From Planctomycetaceae bacterium (GTDB lineage: Bacteria; Planctomycetota; Planctomycetia; Planctomycetales; Planctomycetaceae), in assembly GCA_021732975.1 (NCBI GenBank), contig JAKFWC010000019.1:62001-126000 (forward strand): a DNA stretch of 64,000 bases, written 5' to 3'. A model generated the notes under the pieces. It made no database searches and was not told where the DNA came from. It saw only the letters and a program-made list of their open reading frames with translations. The number at the start of each line of letters is the position of its first letter. Position 1 is the stretch's first letter. The position numbers and the translations under genes are program-made. Shown here piece by piece: positions 28,266-36,073 of this stretch.

Positions 28266-28487
28266 ATGACTGCGCCCTTCGCTCCACCACCATCGAGAGC
28301 CGTTAAAACCGTCCTGGCACTGATGGCGAGTGTCGCCATCAGTGCACCGTTCGCGAGGCGAGATGATGGGCTGGGATGGACTGCATTCCTTGTGATCACC
28401 GCTGCCACAATCATTCTCTGGGGAATGCTGTTGTGGGGATTCGGCCGAGCATTGATCACATGGTGGCGCGGCGGTCCTCAAAACTAA
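28266..28487 (+). CDS. Small two-helix membrane protein
   Basis: A 73-residue frame with two hydrophobic segments (VKTVLALMASVAISAPF and AFLVITAATIILWGMLLWGFG) and a short basic end. Codon use looks like that of the neighbours. No clear Shine-Dalgarno and no family recognised. It could be a real small membrane protein; position divergent from the SUMF1-like gene supports this only weakly. Confidence 0.5.
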   Translation: MTAPFAPPPSRAVKTVLALMASVAISAPFARRDDGLGWTAFLVITAATIILWGMLLWGFGRALITWWRGGPQN

Positions 28488-28595
28488 CTCGCGGCAATCA
28501 CTCAGTGCCAACGAATCACCTCGGCTCACCACCGGAATGTTGATGTTGGTATAATCGCGCGGTCGCTCCCCATACATCTCATCAGGATCAGAACA

Positions 28596-28955
28596 ATGGA
28601 TGGAATGACCCGTCGAAGTGCGCTTCTCGCCGCCGCCGCTCTCAGTCTGTCGGCGACCGAATCCCAGGCCGGGGAACCGGGCCAAAGTGGCGAGGCGAAG
28701 AAGCTGCTCCTGCTTCACATCGTCCTGCCGGACGGTCAGGCGATTGATCTGAAAGCGTCTGAAGCGACCATCGACTTCGGAACGGCGGCCAAACTTGCGG
28801 TCACACCGAGTGGTGTGTTGCCAGTCGCCGTCGTCGCAGAGAAACTTAATCCAGCAGGAATTCCATCCGACGCATTCGAACCGAGGGTGCGCAAGCCGTT
28901 TAACGCCTTTCCCCCACAAGACGATCTAAACAATCCGGGAACACGGGTTAACTAA
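28596..28955 (+). CDS. Hypothetical secreted protein with Tat-like signal
   Basis: A 119-residue protein beginning MDGMTRRSALLAAAALSLSA, a possible twin-arginine or Sec signal. The mature part (KLLLLHIVLPDGQAIDLKAS...FGTAAKLAVTPSGVLPVAVV) is strand-rich and ends in a Pro/Asn-rich tail. AGGA lies eight bases before ATG 28596. No family recognised. Confidence 0.6.
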   Translation: MDGMTRRSALLAAAALSLSATESQAGEPGQSGEAKKLLLLHIVLPDGQAIDLKASEATIDFGTAAKLAVTPSGVLPVAVVAEKLNPAGIPSDAFEPRVRKPFNAFPPQDDLNNPGTRVN

Positions 28956-29017
28956 AGATATGCCAACTCGCCCTGTAGTTCGCACCGCGGGGCGTTTTCG
29001 TTGGTAGAATCGGGAGC

Positions 29018-29191
29018 ATGGAAGACGAAGACCCCTATGCCAGACCGCGCGAGGACTTCGACTGGTTCACGCCGTGGACGTGGAGACGAACTGCACAGGT
29101 GGGGATGATCATCGTGCTGAGTTGCACCGCCGTCGCGGCCACGTGGTTCTACGTGATGCTGTATGCCCTCACGCATCACGCTATGGACTAA
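29018..29191 (+). CDS. Small single-TM protein
   Basis: A 57-residue frame, MEDEDPYARPREDFDWFTPW onward. It has an acidic, tryptophan-rich N-terminus, a positively charged RR, one membrane helix (QVGMIIVLSCTAVAATWFYVM) and ends THHAMD. The inside-positive pattern and codon use favour a real gene. GGGAG lies unusually close (two to three bases) to the ATG. No family recognised. Confidence 0.5.
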   Translation: MEDEDPYARPREDFDWFTPWTWRRTAQVGMIIVLSCTAVAATWFYVMLYALTHHAMD

Positions 29192-29325
29192 CTGCAGTGC
29201 CACTCGCGCAGACCGTCAGAAAAGTTTGACCCACGCCAGTCACCCAGTACCGAATTTCCAATTCCAATTGACAGCTGCCAAACAGCATCGCACCATGGAA
29301 TGGCGCTCGGGCGGACACGACTCGA

Positions 29326-30213
29326 ATGGAGTGGACGAGGTTGGCGACCTCCCGGAATGAACGACGGCGACGCTGGTTTCTCCGCATGGGAGCCACTTCC
29401 AGTTGGCTCACACAGTGGCGGGCCTCCGTCCGAGCCCTGAGCGATAAAACGTTGCTCCCCGTCGCGGGGAATTCACCCGATGCACGGCTGTGGGCGAAGT
29501 TTGCGACGGACACTCGCGTACCGTCCGGTGTCATGCTGGAGGTGCAATGCCGCCACACCGGTGTGACGGTTTCGCTGCCGTTGACCGATCCATATCTGCT
29601 CATCGGCAATCACCCCCGGTGTGGATTGCGGCTCGATAACGGCTCCGGTCGCGACACGGAATACGCCTTGTTCTGGCTCAACGGCGAACTTTATGGCGTC
29701 GATCTGCGGATGAATTCTCCGCATCACGAGGCCGACACTCACCACGACGGTTGGTGGACGGAGAGGCAATCGCTCCGGTTGGGCGATCATCTGCTGCGGG
29801 TTCGCGGTCTGCCGGGCATTCCCGCCCGAGTTGTGCCAATGGATGACGACAGCACGGTCACGCTGCAACTCAATTCACCGGAAGGTCAACAGGAACGGCG
29901 GCTCACACGTTGGCTGACACTCATCGGCTGTAGTGTTGAAAACGATCTGATCCTGCGGGAACAACCGATCGCTCCGCGGCAAGCCGCCCTCATTCGCACG
30001 TCGACATCGTTGTGGTTGGTCAATCTTGCCGAAGGACAGCCGCCGCGAATCACCGACCGAAACGTCGGTTGGACGCTGCTCGACCCGTTGGATGAATTCG
30101 CCTTCGGAGACACCAAGGTCCACGCGGTGATCACCTGGCCGGATCGGTTGCCGGCGGACATCGTTCCTGCAACAGAAACGATGTCGTTGGAAACAATCGC
30201 CCTTGCCGATTGA
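29326..30213 (+). CDS. Protein with two FHA-like domains
   Basis: A 295-residue predicted cytoplasmic protein. Two regions have the forkhead-associated pattern of strand, IGnhxxCxLxL, then xxxxxAxf/l: residues of about 85-130 (LPLTDPYLLIGNHPRCGLRLDN...DTEYALFWLNGELYGVDL) and 195-235 (RLTRWLTLIGCSVENDLILRE...RQAALIRTSTSLWLVNL). FHA domains bind phosphothreonine, so it could act downstream of the many Ser/Thr kinases in such genomes. The canonical Arg and Ser of the phosphopeptide pocket are not clearly conserved. The start is uncertain: ATG 29326 or ATG 29386. Confidence 0.65.
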   Translation: MEWTRLATSRNERRRRWFLRMGATSSWLTQWRASVRALSDKTLLPVAGNSPDARLWAKFATDTRVPSGVMLEVQCRHTGVTVSLPLTDPYLLIGNHPRCGLRLDNGSGRDTEYALFWLNGELYGVDLRMNSPHHEADTHHDGWWTERQSLRLGDHLLRVRGLPGIPARVVPMDDDSTVTLQLNSPEGQQERRLTRWLTLIGCSVENDLILREQPIAPRQAALIRTSTSLWLVNLAEGQPPRITDRNVGWTLLDPLDEFAFGDTKVHAVITWPDRLPADIVPATETMSLETIALAD

Positions 30214-30237
30214 ATTCCATCGCCATGAACATCATCT

Positions 30238-30258
30238 CCCCCGGTCATTGACCGGGGG
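30238..30258. repeat. Palindrome, family C
   Basis: CCCCCGGTCA-T-TGACCGGGGG, followed by CTAAG. An identical palindrome lies at 40748-40768 and a variant at 40683-40702. Located about 25 bases after the FHA-like gene; it could serve as a terminator. Confidence 0.7.
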
Positions 30259-30389
30259 CTAAGAGAACGCGTGTCGGCTCGGACCGATCCCTGTGACGAC
30301 GGCTCGTCTCTCGCTACGCTGTGGGCGACGTTGATGACGACACCACGGGACGACCGGCGTCTGTGCCGGAGTTAAGAAGGATAGGCATC

Positions 30390-31871
30390 ATGCTGTTCGG
30401 TCTGCGTGCGCAAGTTCTGAGTTGGAGTTTTCTGCTCGTCACGGCAGCGATCGCACCGGCGGCGGAATTGCCAAAGGATGCGAATCTCGACGACACCGGA
30501 TTCGTGACGTTATTCGACGGCAAATCGCTCGACGGCTGGCACGTCAGTGCTCAAACCGGACACAGCGGCACCAGCCAGAACAAGTCGGGCGGGAAGTGGG
30601 TCATTGAAGAGGGAGCGATCGTCGGATCGCAAGATATCCCCGGTAACGGCGGGATTATTCTCACGAACCAAGCCTTCGGCGACTTTGAAGTCATCGTCGA
30701 AATGAAGAACGATTACGGTCCCGACAGCGGCCTGTTCCTCCGCAGCAATGACAAGGGCCAAGCCTACCAGTACATGGTTGACTACCACGACAACGGCAAT
30801 GTCGCGGGAATCTATGGTGAAGGTCTGCCCGGCGGTCTGCACTTCCGCAATTATGAACTCGGCAAAGAACCGACAGACTTCAAGGCGCTCGATCGCAAGA
30901 CCGACCCCCGTGCGGCGGCATATGGCAGCCCGGTGAACGCCGAACAATGGAAAGACCTCTGGAAGCATGGCGAATGGAACCAGCTTCGCGCCCGCATCGT
31001 TGGCAATCCGCCGCAGATCACCACGTGGATCAACGGCGTCAAGTTCATGCAGTTCCAGGACAATCAGATCCGCACCACGCCGGAAGGGATGATCGCGTTA
31101 CAGGTTCACGGCGGTGGCGACTTCACCAAGCAGTTCGTCCGCTACCGCAACGTGAAAGTAAAGACCTTCGGCGTGGCGGAACCGGTCGCGGGCAAGGAAG
31201 TCTGGCAGAAGCTGGAATCGAAGAAGATTCCCGGGGAATCGCTGCCGTATCTGTTAGCTCTCCCCACCGATTACAAAGCGGACGAAACCAAGCGACCGTT
31301 GCTACTCTTTCTGCACGGCGCGGGCGAATGCGGTGTCGATTTGAATCTGGTGAAGATTCACGGGCCGCCGAAGCTGATGGAGAAGAAGCCGGGGGATTTT
31401 CCGTTCATCGTGGTGTCGCCGCAGGCTCCGATCAACGAGGTGCCGATCATCGATCGCTGGGATCCACGATTGCTGGTGGAACTCGTCGATCAGGTCGCTG
31501 CGAAGTACAACGCCGATACGGATCGGTTGTACGTCACCGGGTTGAGCATGGGAGGCTACGGAACATTCCGGTTGTGCGCTCATTATCCAAAAAAGTTTGC
31601 GGCCGCGGTCCCGATTTGCGGTGGCGGCTGGACGAACTACGCGGAAGCTCTCGCCCAGGTGCCCATGTGGATCTTCCACGGCACCGACGATGAAGCCGTC
31701 CCGTTGGAACGATCCTTGGAGATCGTGAAGTCCGTCCGCAAACGCGGCGGGAAACCGCTGTTCACTGTCTACGATGGCGTCGCCCACGATAGCTGGACGC
31801 AGACGTACGACAATCCCGAAGTTTACACGTGGTTGCTCAAACACAGACTCTCCAACCGCGCGAAAAAATAA
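30390..31871 (+). CDS. DUF1080 (3-keto-disaccharide hydrolase-like) and alpha/beta esterase fusion
   Basis: A 493-residue exported protein with a signal peptide ending PAAELP. Residues of about 38-270 are a DUF1080 domain (GFVTLFDGKSLDGWHVS..., NDYGPDSGLFLRS, GEWNQLRARIVGNPPQITTWINGV), the laminin/glucanase-like fold of 3-keto-disaccharide hydrolases. From about 295 a serine esterase follows: LLLFLHGAGECG oxyanion region, nucleophile S386 in GLSMGG, the Asp in HGTDDEAVP and His in GVAHDSW. This esterase type is seen in planctomycete carbohydrate esterases. The fusion suggests deacylation plus binding or cleavage of a sugar polymer outside the cell. ATG 30390 has AAGGA at about seven bases. 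Confidence 0.88.
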   Translation: MLFGLRAQVLSWSFLLVTAAIAPAAELPKDANLDDTGFVTLFDGKSLDGWHVSAQTGHSGTSQNKSGGKWVIEEGAIVGSQDIPGNGGIILTNQAFGDFEVIVEMKNDYGPDSGLFLRSNDKGQAYQYMVDYHDNGNVAGIYGEGLPGGLHFRNYELGKEPTDFKALDRKTDPRAAAYGSPVNAEQWKDLWKHGEWNQLRARIVGNPPQITTWINGVKFMQFQDNQIRTTPEGMIALQVHGGGDFTKQFVRYRNVKVKTFGVAEPVAGKEVWQKLESKKIPGESLPYLLALPTDYKADETKRPLLLFLHGAGECGVDLNLVKIHGPPKLMEKKPGDFPFIVVSPQAPINEVPIIDRWDPRLLVELVDQVAAKYNADTDRLYVTGLSMGGYGTFRLCAHYPKKFAAAVPICGGGWTNYAEALAQVPMWIFHGTDDEAVPLERSLEIVKSVRKRGGKPLFTVYDGVAHDSWTQTYDNPEVYTWLLKHRLSNRAKK

Positions 31872-31897
31872 CTGATCGCTTCAACCAGTAAACCTTA

Positions 31898-31995
31898 CCC
31901 CGCTTGCGGTTTCGCGCCCCGCGCTGAGTCTGTCCTCGTGATTACCGATATCACTGAGAAGCGATCAGCGCGGGACACGAAACCGCCAGCGGGGG
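31898..31995. repeat. Imperfect long inverted repeat
   Basis: Left arm 31898-31926 (CCCCGCTTGCGGTTTCGCGC core) and right arm 31965-31995 (GACACGAAACCGCCAGCGGG core) pair over about 28 bases with a few mismatches. The spacer is about 38 bases. It lies between the esterase fusion and dnaA. Confidence 0.65.
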
Positions 31996-32127
31996 ATCGA
32001 GAATCTTTTCCGACTCTCAACCCTAGACCCTCAACCCTCAACCCCGTTATCATCCTCGTCGACAACTCCCAAGGACGGTGCCCCGCACACGGAAGCTGCC
32101 GAACTCGACTCATGAAGGTCGATTCGG

Positions 32128-33177
32128 ATGCTGTCATCGCGACTGGCCGAATCCCGTCCGCATGTCCTGCGTGACGAAGCAACATTTGTCGTCCCGGAAC
32201 TGCAGTTTCCGCTCGCCGCGGCGCAACGGTTCGCGTACGCGCGGAGAGACGCCGAACGGTGCGGCCAGCTCACATGCTTAATGGGTCCGCGCGGTTCGGG
32301 CAAGTCGCACTTGACGCGATACGCGATTCGTCACGCACTACAACAACAGCCCCGGTTACGCTGGGGTTGGTTGACAGCGGCGGACTGGCGGGACGCATTG
32401 CTCGAAGCCACCCGCGAGCAGCGACTCCCGGAGCTTCTGCACGAATGCGGCCGGTTACAACTCGTCGTGTGCGAAGATCTCGATCGTTCCCTCGACGATC
32501 CGCAAACCGGCGAATTGCTCGTCGGCTGGCTCGATGCCCTGCGCTGCCGCGATGTCCGCATCTTCATCACGTCCAGTCAATCGACCGGACAACTGGACCA
32601 GCTGCCGCCGCGGTTAATCAGCCGTTTGCACAGTGGTCTCACGGCCCGATTAAATCCGTGGTGCGAATCGAGTCAGCTCGACTTTCTGCAGCAATGGGCA
32701 ACCGCAAAGAATTTGCCGATTCCCGCCGCTGTACTGACCGTAATGATCGGGCAAATTGATCCGACCGTCCGCGGATTGGTGTCCGCGATGCAACGGATCG
32801 AGCACGGTTATCGCCGGGAGACCGTCGCACTAACGACGACCAACCTCGAACGGTGGTTGAAGGCTGCCGCCGAAGCCCCTGCGTTATCCCTGGCTGCCAT
32901 TGCGCATGAGGTCGCAGATGCCTTCCAAGTGACACTGACCGGACTACGCTCGGCGTCCCGTCAACAAGCGTTCTTGTTGCCCCGGCAATGTGCAATGTTC
33001 CTGGCCCGCGAGGTTGCCCACTGGCCACTGGAATCGATCGGCGACTACTTCGGTCACCGCACGCACACCAGCGTGTCGCACAGTTGTAAGCGGTTGAAAG
33101 AACTCGTTGACCGTTCGCCGACACTTCGCGAACAGGTCCAGCGCCTCACCGAACGGCTGCGGCAACATTGTGGATAA
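32128..33177 (+). CDS. dnaA: Chromosomal replication initiator DnaA, divergent and lacking domain I
   Basis: A 349-residue DnaA. The AAA+ module starts almost at the N-terminus (FVVPELQFPLAAAQRFA), with Walker A GPRGSGKS at 53-60, Walker B LVVCEDLD at 112-119, sensor I FITSS, and the box VII arginine region RLISRLHSGLTARLNPW. The DNA-binding domain IV spans about 252-349 and ends with GHRTHTSVSHSCKRL at 309-323, the counterpart of the G-RDHSTV-HA signature. The usual N-terminal domain I (helicase loading and self-assembly) and linker II are missing, and the signature is divergent. The stop codon overlaps a perfect DnaA box. A second, canonical dnaA elsewhere cannot be excluded, but the adjoining boxes support an initiator role. 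Confidence 0.88.
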   Translation: MLSSRLAESRPHVLRDEATFVVPELQFPLAAAQRFAYARRDAERCGQLTCLMGPRGSGKSHLTRYAIRHALQQQPRLRWGWLTAADWRDALLEATREQRLPELLHECGRLQLVVCEDLDRSLDDPQTGELLVGWLDALRCRDVRIFITSSQSTGQLDQLPPRLISRLHSGLTARLNPWCESSQLDFLQQWATAKNLPIPAAVLTVMIGQIDPTVRGLVSAMQRIEHGYRRETVALTTTNLERWLKAAAEAPALSLAAIAHEVADAFQVTLTGLRSASRQQAFLLPRQCAMFLAREVAHWPLESIGDYFGHRTHTSVSHSCKRLKELVDRSPTLREQVQRLTERLRQHCG

Positions 33178-33456
33178 CCTGTGGGAAAGCGTGCGACAAC
33201 TCGCGGCGTTATCCACAACGACGGCAGTTGTCCAGCAGTGCTCGTTCACAACCAACATGGTTGCCCACGCGCGATGCACACACGACCTCCAACGGGTCCA
33301 CAGATTTTCCACAGCAGATGATTGTGGAGAGCCAGGTCTTACTGCTAAGCGCAAACGGATTTACGACGCCATCGAGTCGAATTATCCACAATCGATTTCT
33401 CCCTACTACGACTGCTTCTAGAAATCTAAAAGATTCTCTATTAGAGAAGAAGACGG
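33169..33456. other. Putative chromosomal replication origin (oriC)
   Basis: A gene-free stretch directly after dnaA. Perfect DnaA boxes TTATCCACA lie at 33209-33217 and 33382-33390, and the reverse complement TGTGGATAA at 33169-33177 overlaps the dnaA stop. A one-mismatch box (TTTTCCACA) is at 33305-33313, and weaker matches lie around 33297-33303 and 33322-33330. After the last box come a CTA-rich run (33403-33420) and an AT-rich tract (33419-33456). Box cluster, initiator gene and AT-rich unwinding region together are the bacterial oriC layout. Confidence 0.85.
33403..33420 (+). promoter_or_regulatory. Candidate DnaA-trio element of oriC
   Basis: The top strand reads CTACTACGACTGCTTCTA, so the bottom strand 3' to 5' reads GAT-GAT-GCT-GAC-GAA-GAT. 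Four of six triplets fit the published DnaA-trio consensus (3'-[G/A]A[T/A]-5') that DnaA follows when opening the origin, as in Bacillus subtilis. It is 12 bases after a perfect DnaA box in the expected orientation and runs into AT-rich DNA. Confidence 0.65.
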
Positions 33457-33601
33457 AGACCCTGATGTGTGCAAGGACGCGTCGGCCTTCATGAGTTGGC
33501 TCTCCGAAAGATTGTTATTTTCGAGCGAAATCTGTTTGACGATTGCTTCCGCGCGGCTTAGCATCACGGGCATTGACCACTCCCTTCTCAGGACCATTCC
33601 C

Positions 33602-34309
33602 ATGTCGCGCGTCATCGTGTTGTCGCTGGTCTGTCTGGTGGGTTACCTGGCACTCTCTTCCGGAGCCGCAGACCCGCCCGTGACAAAAGCGAGTGTGATT
33701 CAGACAATCTATTTTCCCCAGCCGACATCCAACGAACAACGCATTCAGGCAGCGCTTTCAGAACGAACGCAAGTGGCGTTCACCGATACTCCCCTGACCG
33801 ACGCCATCAGTTTTCTGAGAGATGTGCATCAGATTAACATCATCATCGATGTGGCAGCGTTGCAGGACGAAGGGGTTGATCCGAGTTCGCCCATCAATAT
33901 GGAGTTATCCGGGATTACGTTCCGCAGTACGTTGCGGTTGATGCTTCAACCGTTACAACTCACATTCATCGTGCAGGACGAGGTGATGAAGATCACGACC
34001 GAGGCGAAAGCCAATGAAGTGCTCGCCACCCGCGTTTATCCGGTTGCCGATTTGGCCAATGATGCCGATGAATTGGAATCCGTCGTCGAGGCGATCCGGA
34101 TCGGGGTCGCCGCGGAAGGTTGGGACGGAGACCACCCTGCCGGCATCACCGGCGTGGCAAAATCTCGGTCGCTGGTGATCCGTCAGACCCAAGCCGTTCA
34201 CGAAGAAGTCGAAGCCCTGTTGAAGAATTTGCGGGCGGCGGAAACGCATCTCAACGACTTCTTTCAGAAAAAGGCATTGGAAAACGCTGAGAATTCCAAG
34301 AGCACATGA
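33602..34309 (+). CDS. Secreted STN-like domain protein
   Basis: A 235-residue protein with a signal peptide ([21 protein letters not shown]). Residues of about 40-135 hold a short STN-like domain: [26 protein letters not shown], then [30 protein letters not shown]. This repeated planctomycete motif resembles the secretin/TonB N-terminal fold. The C-terminal 90 residues ([21 protein letters not shown]...[21 protein letters not shown]) match the secretin-like N1-type half often attached to it. The protein has no secretin pore domain, so its role is unknown. AGGA precedes ATG 33602 by eight bases. It is the first gene after the putative origin. Confidence 0.8.
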   Translation: MSRVIVLSLVCLVGYLALSSGAADPPVTKASVIQTIYFPQPTSNEQRIQAALSERTQVAFTDTPLTDAISFLRDVHQINIIIDVAALQDEGVDPSSPINMELSGITFRSTLRLMLQPLQLTFIVQDEVMKITTEAKANEVLATRVYPVADLANDADELESVVEAIRIGVAAEGWDGDHPAGITGVAKSRSLVIRQTQAVHEEVEALLKNLRAAETHLNDFFQKKALENAENSKST

Positions 34310-34360
34310 GTCTTGGTAGGGTGTTGCGTTCTTGGGATCAGGCACCCTGCGGATCGTTCC

Positions 34361-34819
34361 ATGATTCTTGAAATGTTGTCTCGGGCGGATCGTTGCACAT
34401 CCTTGTCGCCAGGGATCGCGGCAGCCTTGCGATATCTGCGATCGGTCGACTTGACCGCGTTGCCGGATGGCAAAGTGGAGATTGATGGTCCGCGGTTGAT
34501 CGCCAACGTGGCCCGCTATCGCACCAAGTTGCCGGACCAGGCGGTATGGGAATCGCACCGCAAGTACATTGATGTGCAATACGTGGTGACCGGTGAGGAA
34601 CGGATTGGTTACATTCCGCTGGAGAACGCTCCGGCGGTGCAGTCGCCTTACAATGAGGCGAAGGATGTGATCTTCTACGAACCCGGCCGGGACACCTTCA
34701 CGCTCCGGGCCGGCCAGTTCGCGATCTTCTACCCGGAAGACATTCACGCCCCGAGTCTCGCCGACGGAGAACCGCGAGAAGTGCTCAAAGTGGTGATGAA
34801 GGTGCTGATCGAGGATTGA
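34361..34819 (+). CDS. YhcH/YjgK/YiaL family protein (DUF386)
   Basis: A 152-residue cupin-like protein. Family blocks: YRTKLPDQAVWESHRKYIDVQYVVTGEERIGYIPL, FYEPGRDTFTLRAGQFAIFYPEDIHAPSL and a C-terminal LKVVMKVLI. The histidines and acids of HRKYIDVQ and PEDIHAP are the probable metal ligands. Relatives occur with sialic acid or anomeric sugar pathways (the E. coli homologues YhcH and YiaL); a role as sugar anomerase or lyase is only suggested. The 3' end overlaps the convergent cysteine desulfurase gene by 35 bases. Confidence 0.88.
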   Translation: MILEMLSRADRCTSLSPGIAAALRYLRSVDLTALPDGKVEIDGPRLIANVARYRTKLPDQAVWESHRKYIDVQYVVTGEERIGYIPLENAPAVQSPYNEAKDVIFYEPGRDTFTLRAGQFAIFYPEDIHAPSLADGEPREVLKVVMKVLIED

Positions 34820-35945
34820 CCCGCAAGCGTTTCACCGTTGTGGCGATCACTTCCACGGCGTGGTCGATTTCGTCGAGGGTGTTCATCACGCTCGCGGTCA
34901 GCCGTAATGACGAACGGTACACCGCGGGCTCGCAGCCCATCGCAACGAGAATCGGCGACGGTTCGGTCGACCCGCTGGCACACGCGCTGCCGAGTGACGC
35001 ACAAACGCCCGCCAGATCGAGCGCGATCAGCAGTGCTTCGCCATCCACACCGGGGAACGCAATATTCAGCGTGTTCGGCAACCGGGCAACCTCTGCCGCA
35101 TTCACCACCGCGAATGGACAGGCTTCCAACAATCTCGCTTCGAGACGATCGCGTAACGTCGCCAATGTCGCGGTTCGGGTGATGTGATCGCGATGCCACA
35201 ATTCCAGAGCGATCGCCATCCCGGCGATGAGCGCCACGGGTTCGGTTCCCGCGCGGCGACCTTGTTCCTGGTGACCGCCAACCAATTCTGGAGTGAGTTT
35301 CGTCCCTTGTCGCAACAACAGCCCGCCCACGCCGCGTGGCCCGTGAAATTTGTGGGCGCCGAAACTCAGCGATGTCGCTCCGAGCGTGCGGAAATCGACG
35401 GGAATCTTTCCGACGGCTTGGACACTATCCAGATGAAGCGGGACACCGTGATTCCGACACAAATCGGAAATGGCCGACACATCCTGAATGACACCGGTTT
35501 CGTTGTGAGCCAGTAAAATCGCTGCCAGTTTGATGTCCGACCACGGTGCCGTCGCAGACACATCGGGATTGATCAGACCGTTCCGATCAACCGGAAAACG
35601 GTGCAGATTCCACCCGCGCTGCTGCATCGCCACACAGGCTTCATTCAGTGACGGATGCGTACCGGGCGACAGCGCGATCGTTCCTCGATTTCCGCGGGGA
35701 AACCCAAAAATCGCGAGGTTATTCGCTTCGGTCCCGCCACTCGTGAACAGAACTTCGTCCGGTTCCGCACCGAGGATCGCGGCGATGGTGTCGCGACTGG
35801 TTTCGAGCACCTGCCGGGCCCGACGACCGAGCGCGTGTCGGCTGCCGGGATTGCCGTACGATTCCCGCAGATGCCGAGCGACACATTCCACGACCTCCGG
35901 CAACGGCCGCGTGGTGGCATTGGCATCGAGATCAATCACGTCCAT
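34785..35945 (-). CDS. Cysteine desulfurase (NifS/IscS-like)
   Basis: A 386-residue PLP enzyme that removes sulfur from cysteine for Fe-S clusters or thiolated tRNA. The start region DLDANATTRPLPEV matches the family. TSGGTEANNLAIFG and AHNETGV bind PLP, K199 forms the aldimine (SFGAHKFHGP), and the catalytic C322 lies in the mobile loop CASLGSACASGS. It is the class I form with a short active loop of NifS type. No iscU or other isc gene is adjacent. ATG 35945 is chosen; a GTG six bases upstream is in frame. The 3' end overlaps the YhcH-like gene. Confidence 0.93.
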   Translation of the reverse strand: MDVIDLDANATTRPLPEVVECVARHLRESYGNPGSRHALGRRARQVLETSRDTIAAILGAEPDEVLFTSGGTEANNLAIFGFPRGNRGTIALSPGTHPSLNEACVAMQQRGWNLHRFPVDRNGLINPDVSATAPWSDIKLAAILLAHNETGVIQDVSAISDLCRNHGVPLHLDSVQAVGKIPVDFRTLGATSLSFGAHKFHGPRGVGGLLLRQGTKLTPELVGGHQEQGRRAGTEPVALIAGMAIALELWHRDHITRTATLATLRDRLEARLLEACPFAVVNAAEVARLPNTLNIAFPGVDGEALLIALDLAGVCASLGSACASGSTEPSPILVAMGCEPAVYRSSLRLTASVMNTLDEIDHAVEVIATTVKRLRVNPRSAPSSPL

Positions 35946-36073
35946 TTTCACCCGAGAACGTCTCCTTCATCAATCACAATACCAAGAACGATCCTCCATC
36001 GCCGCTTGCGGCGTAGGGTCGCGTCCGGTGAACGGCCTGCGTTACACTTCGGTGGTCTCAATGGGGATTTGTG

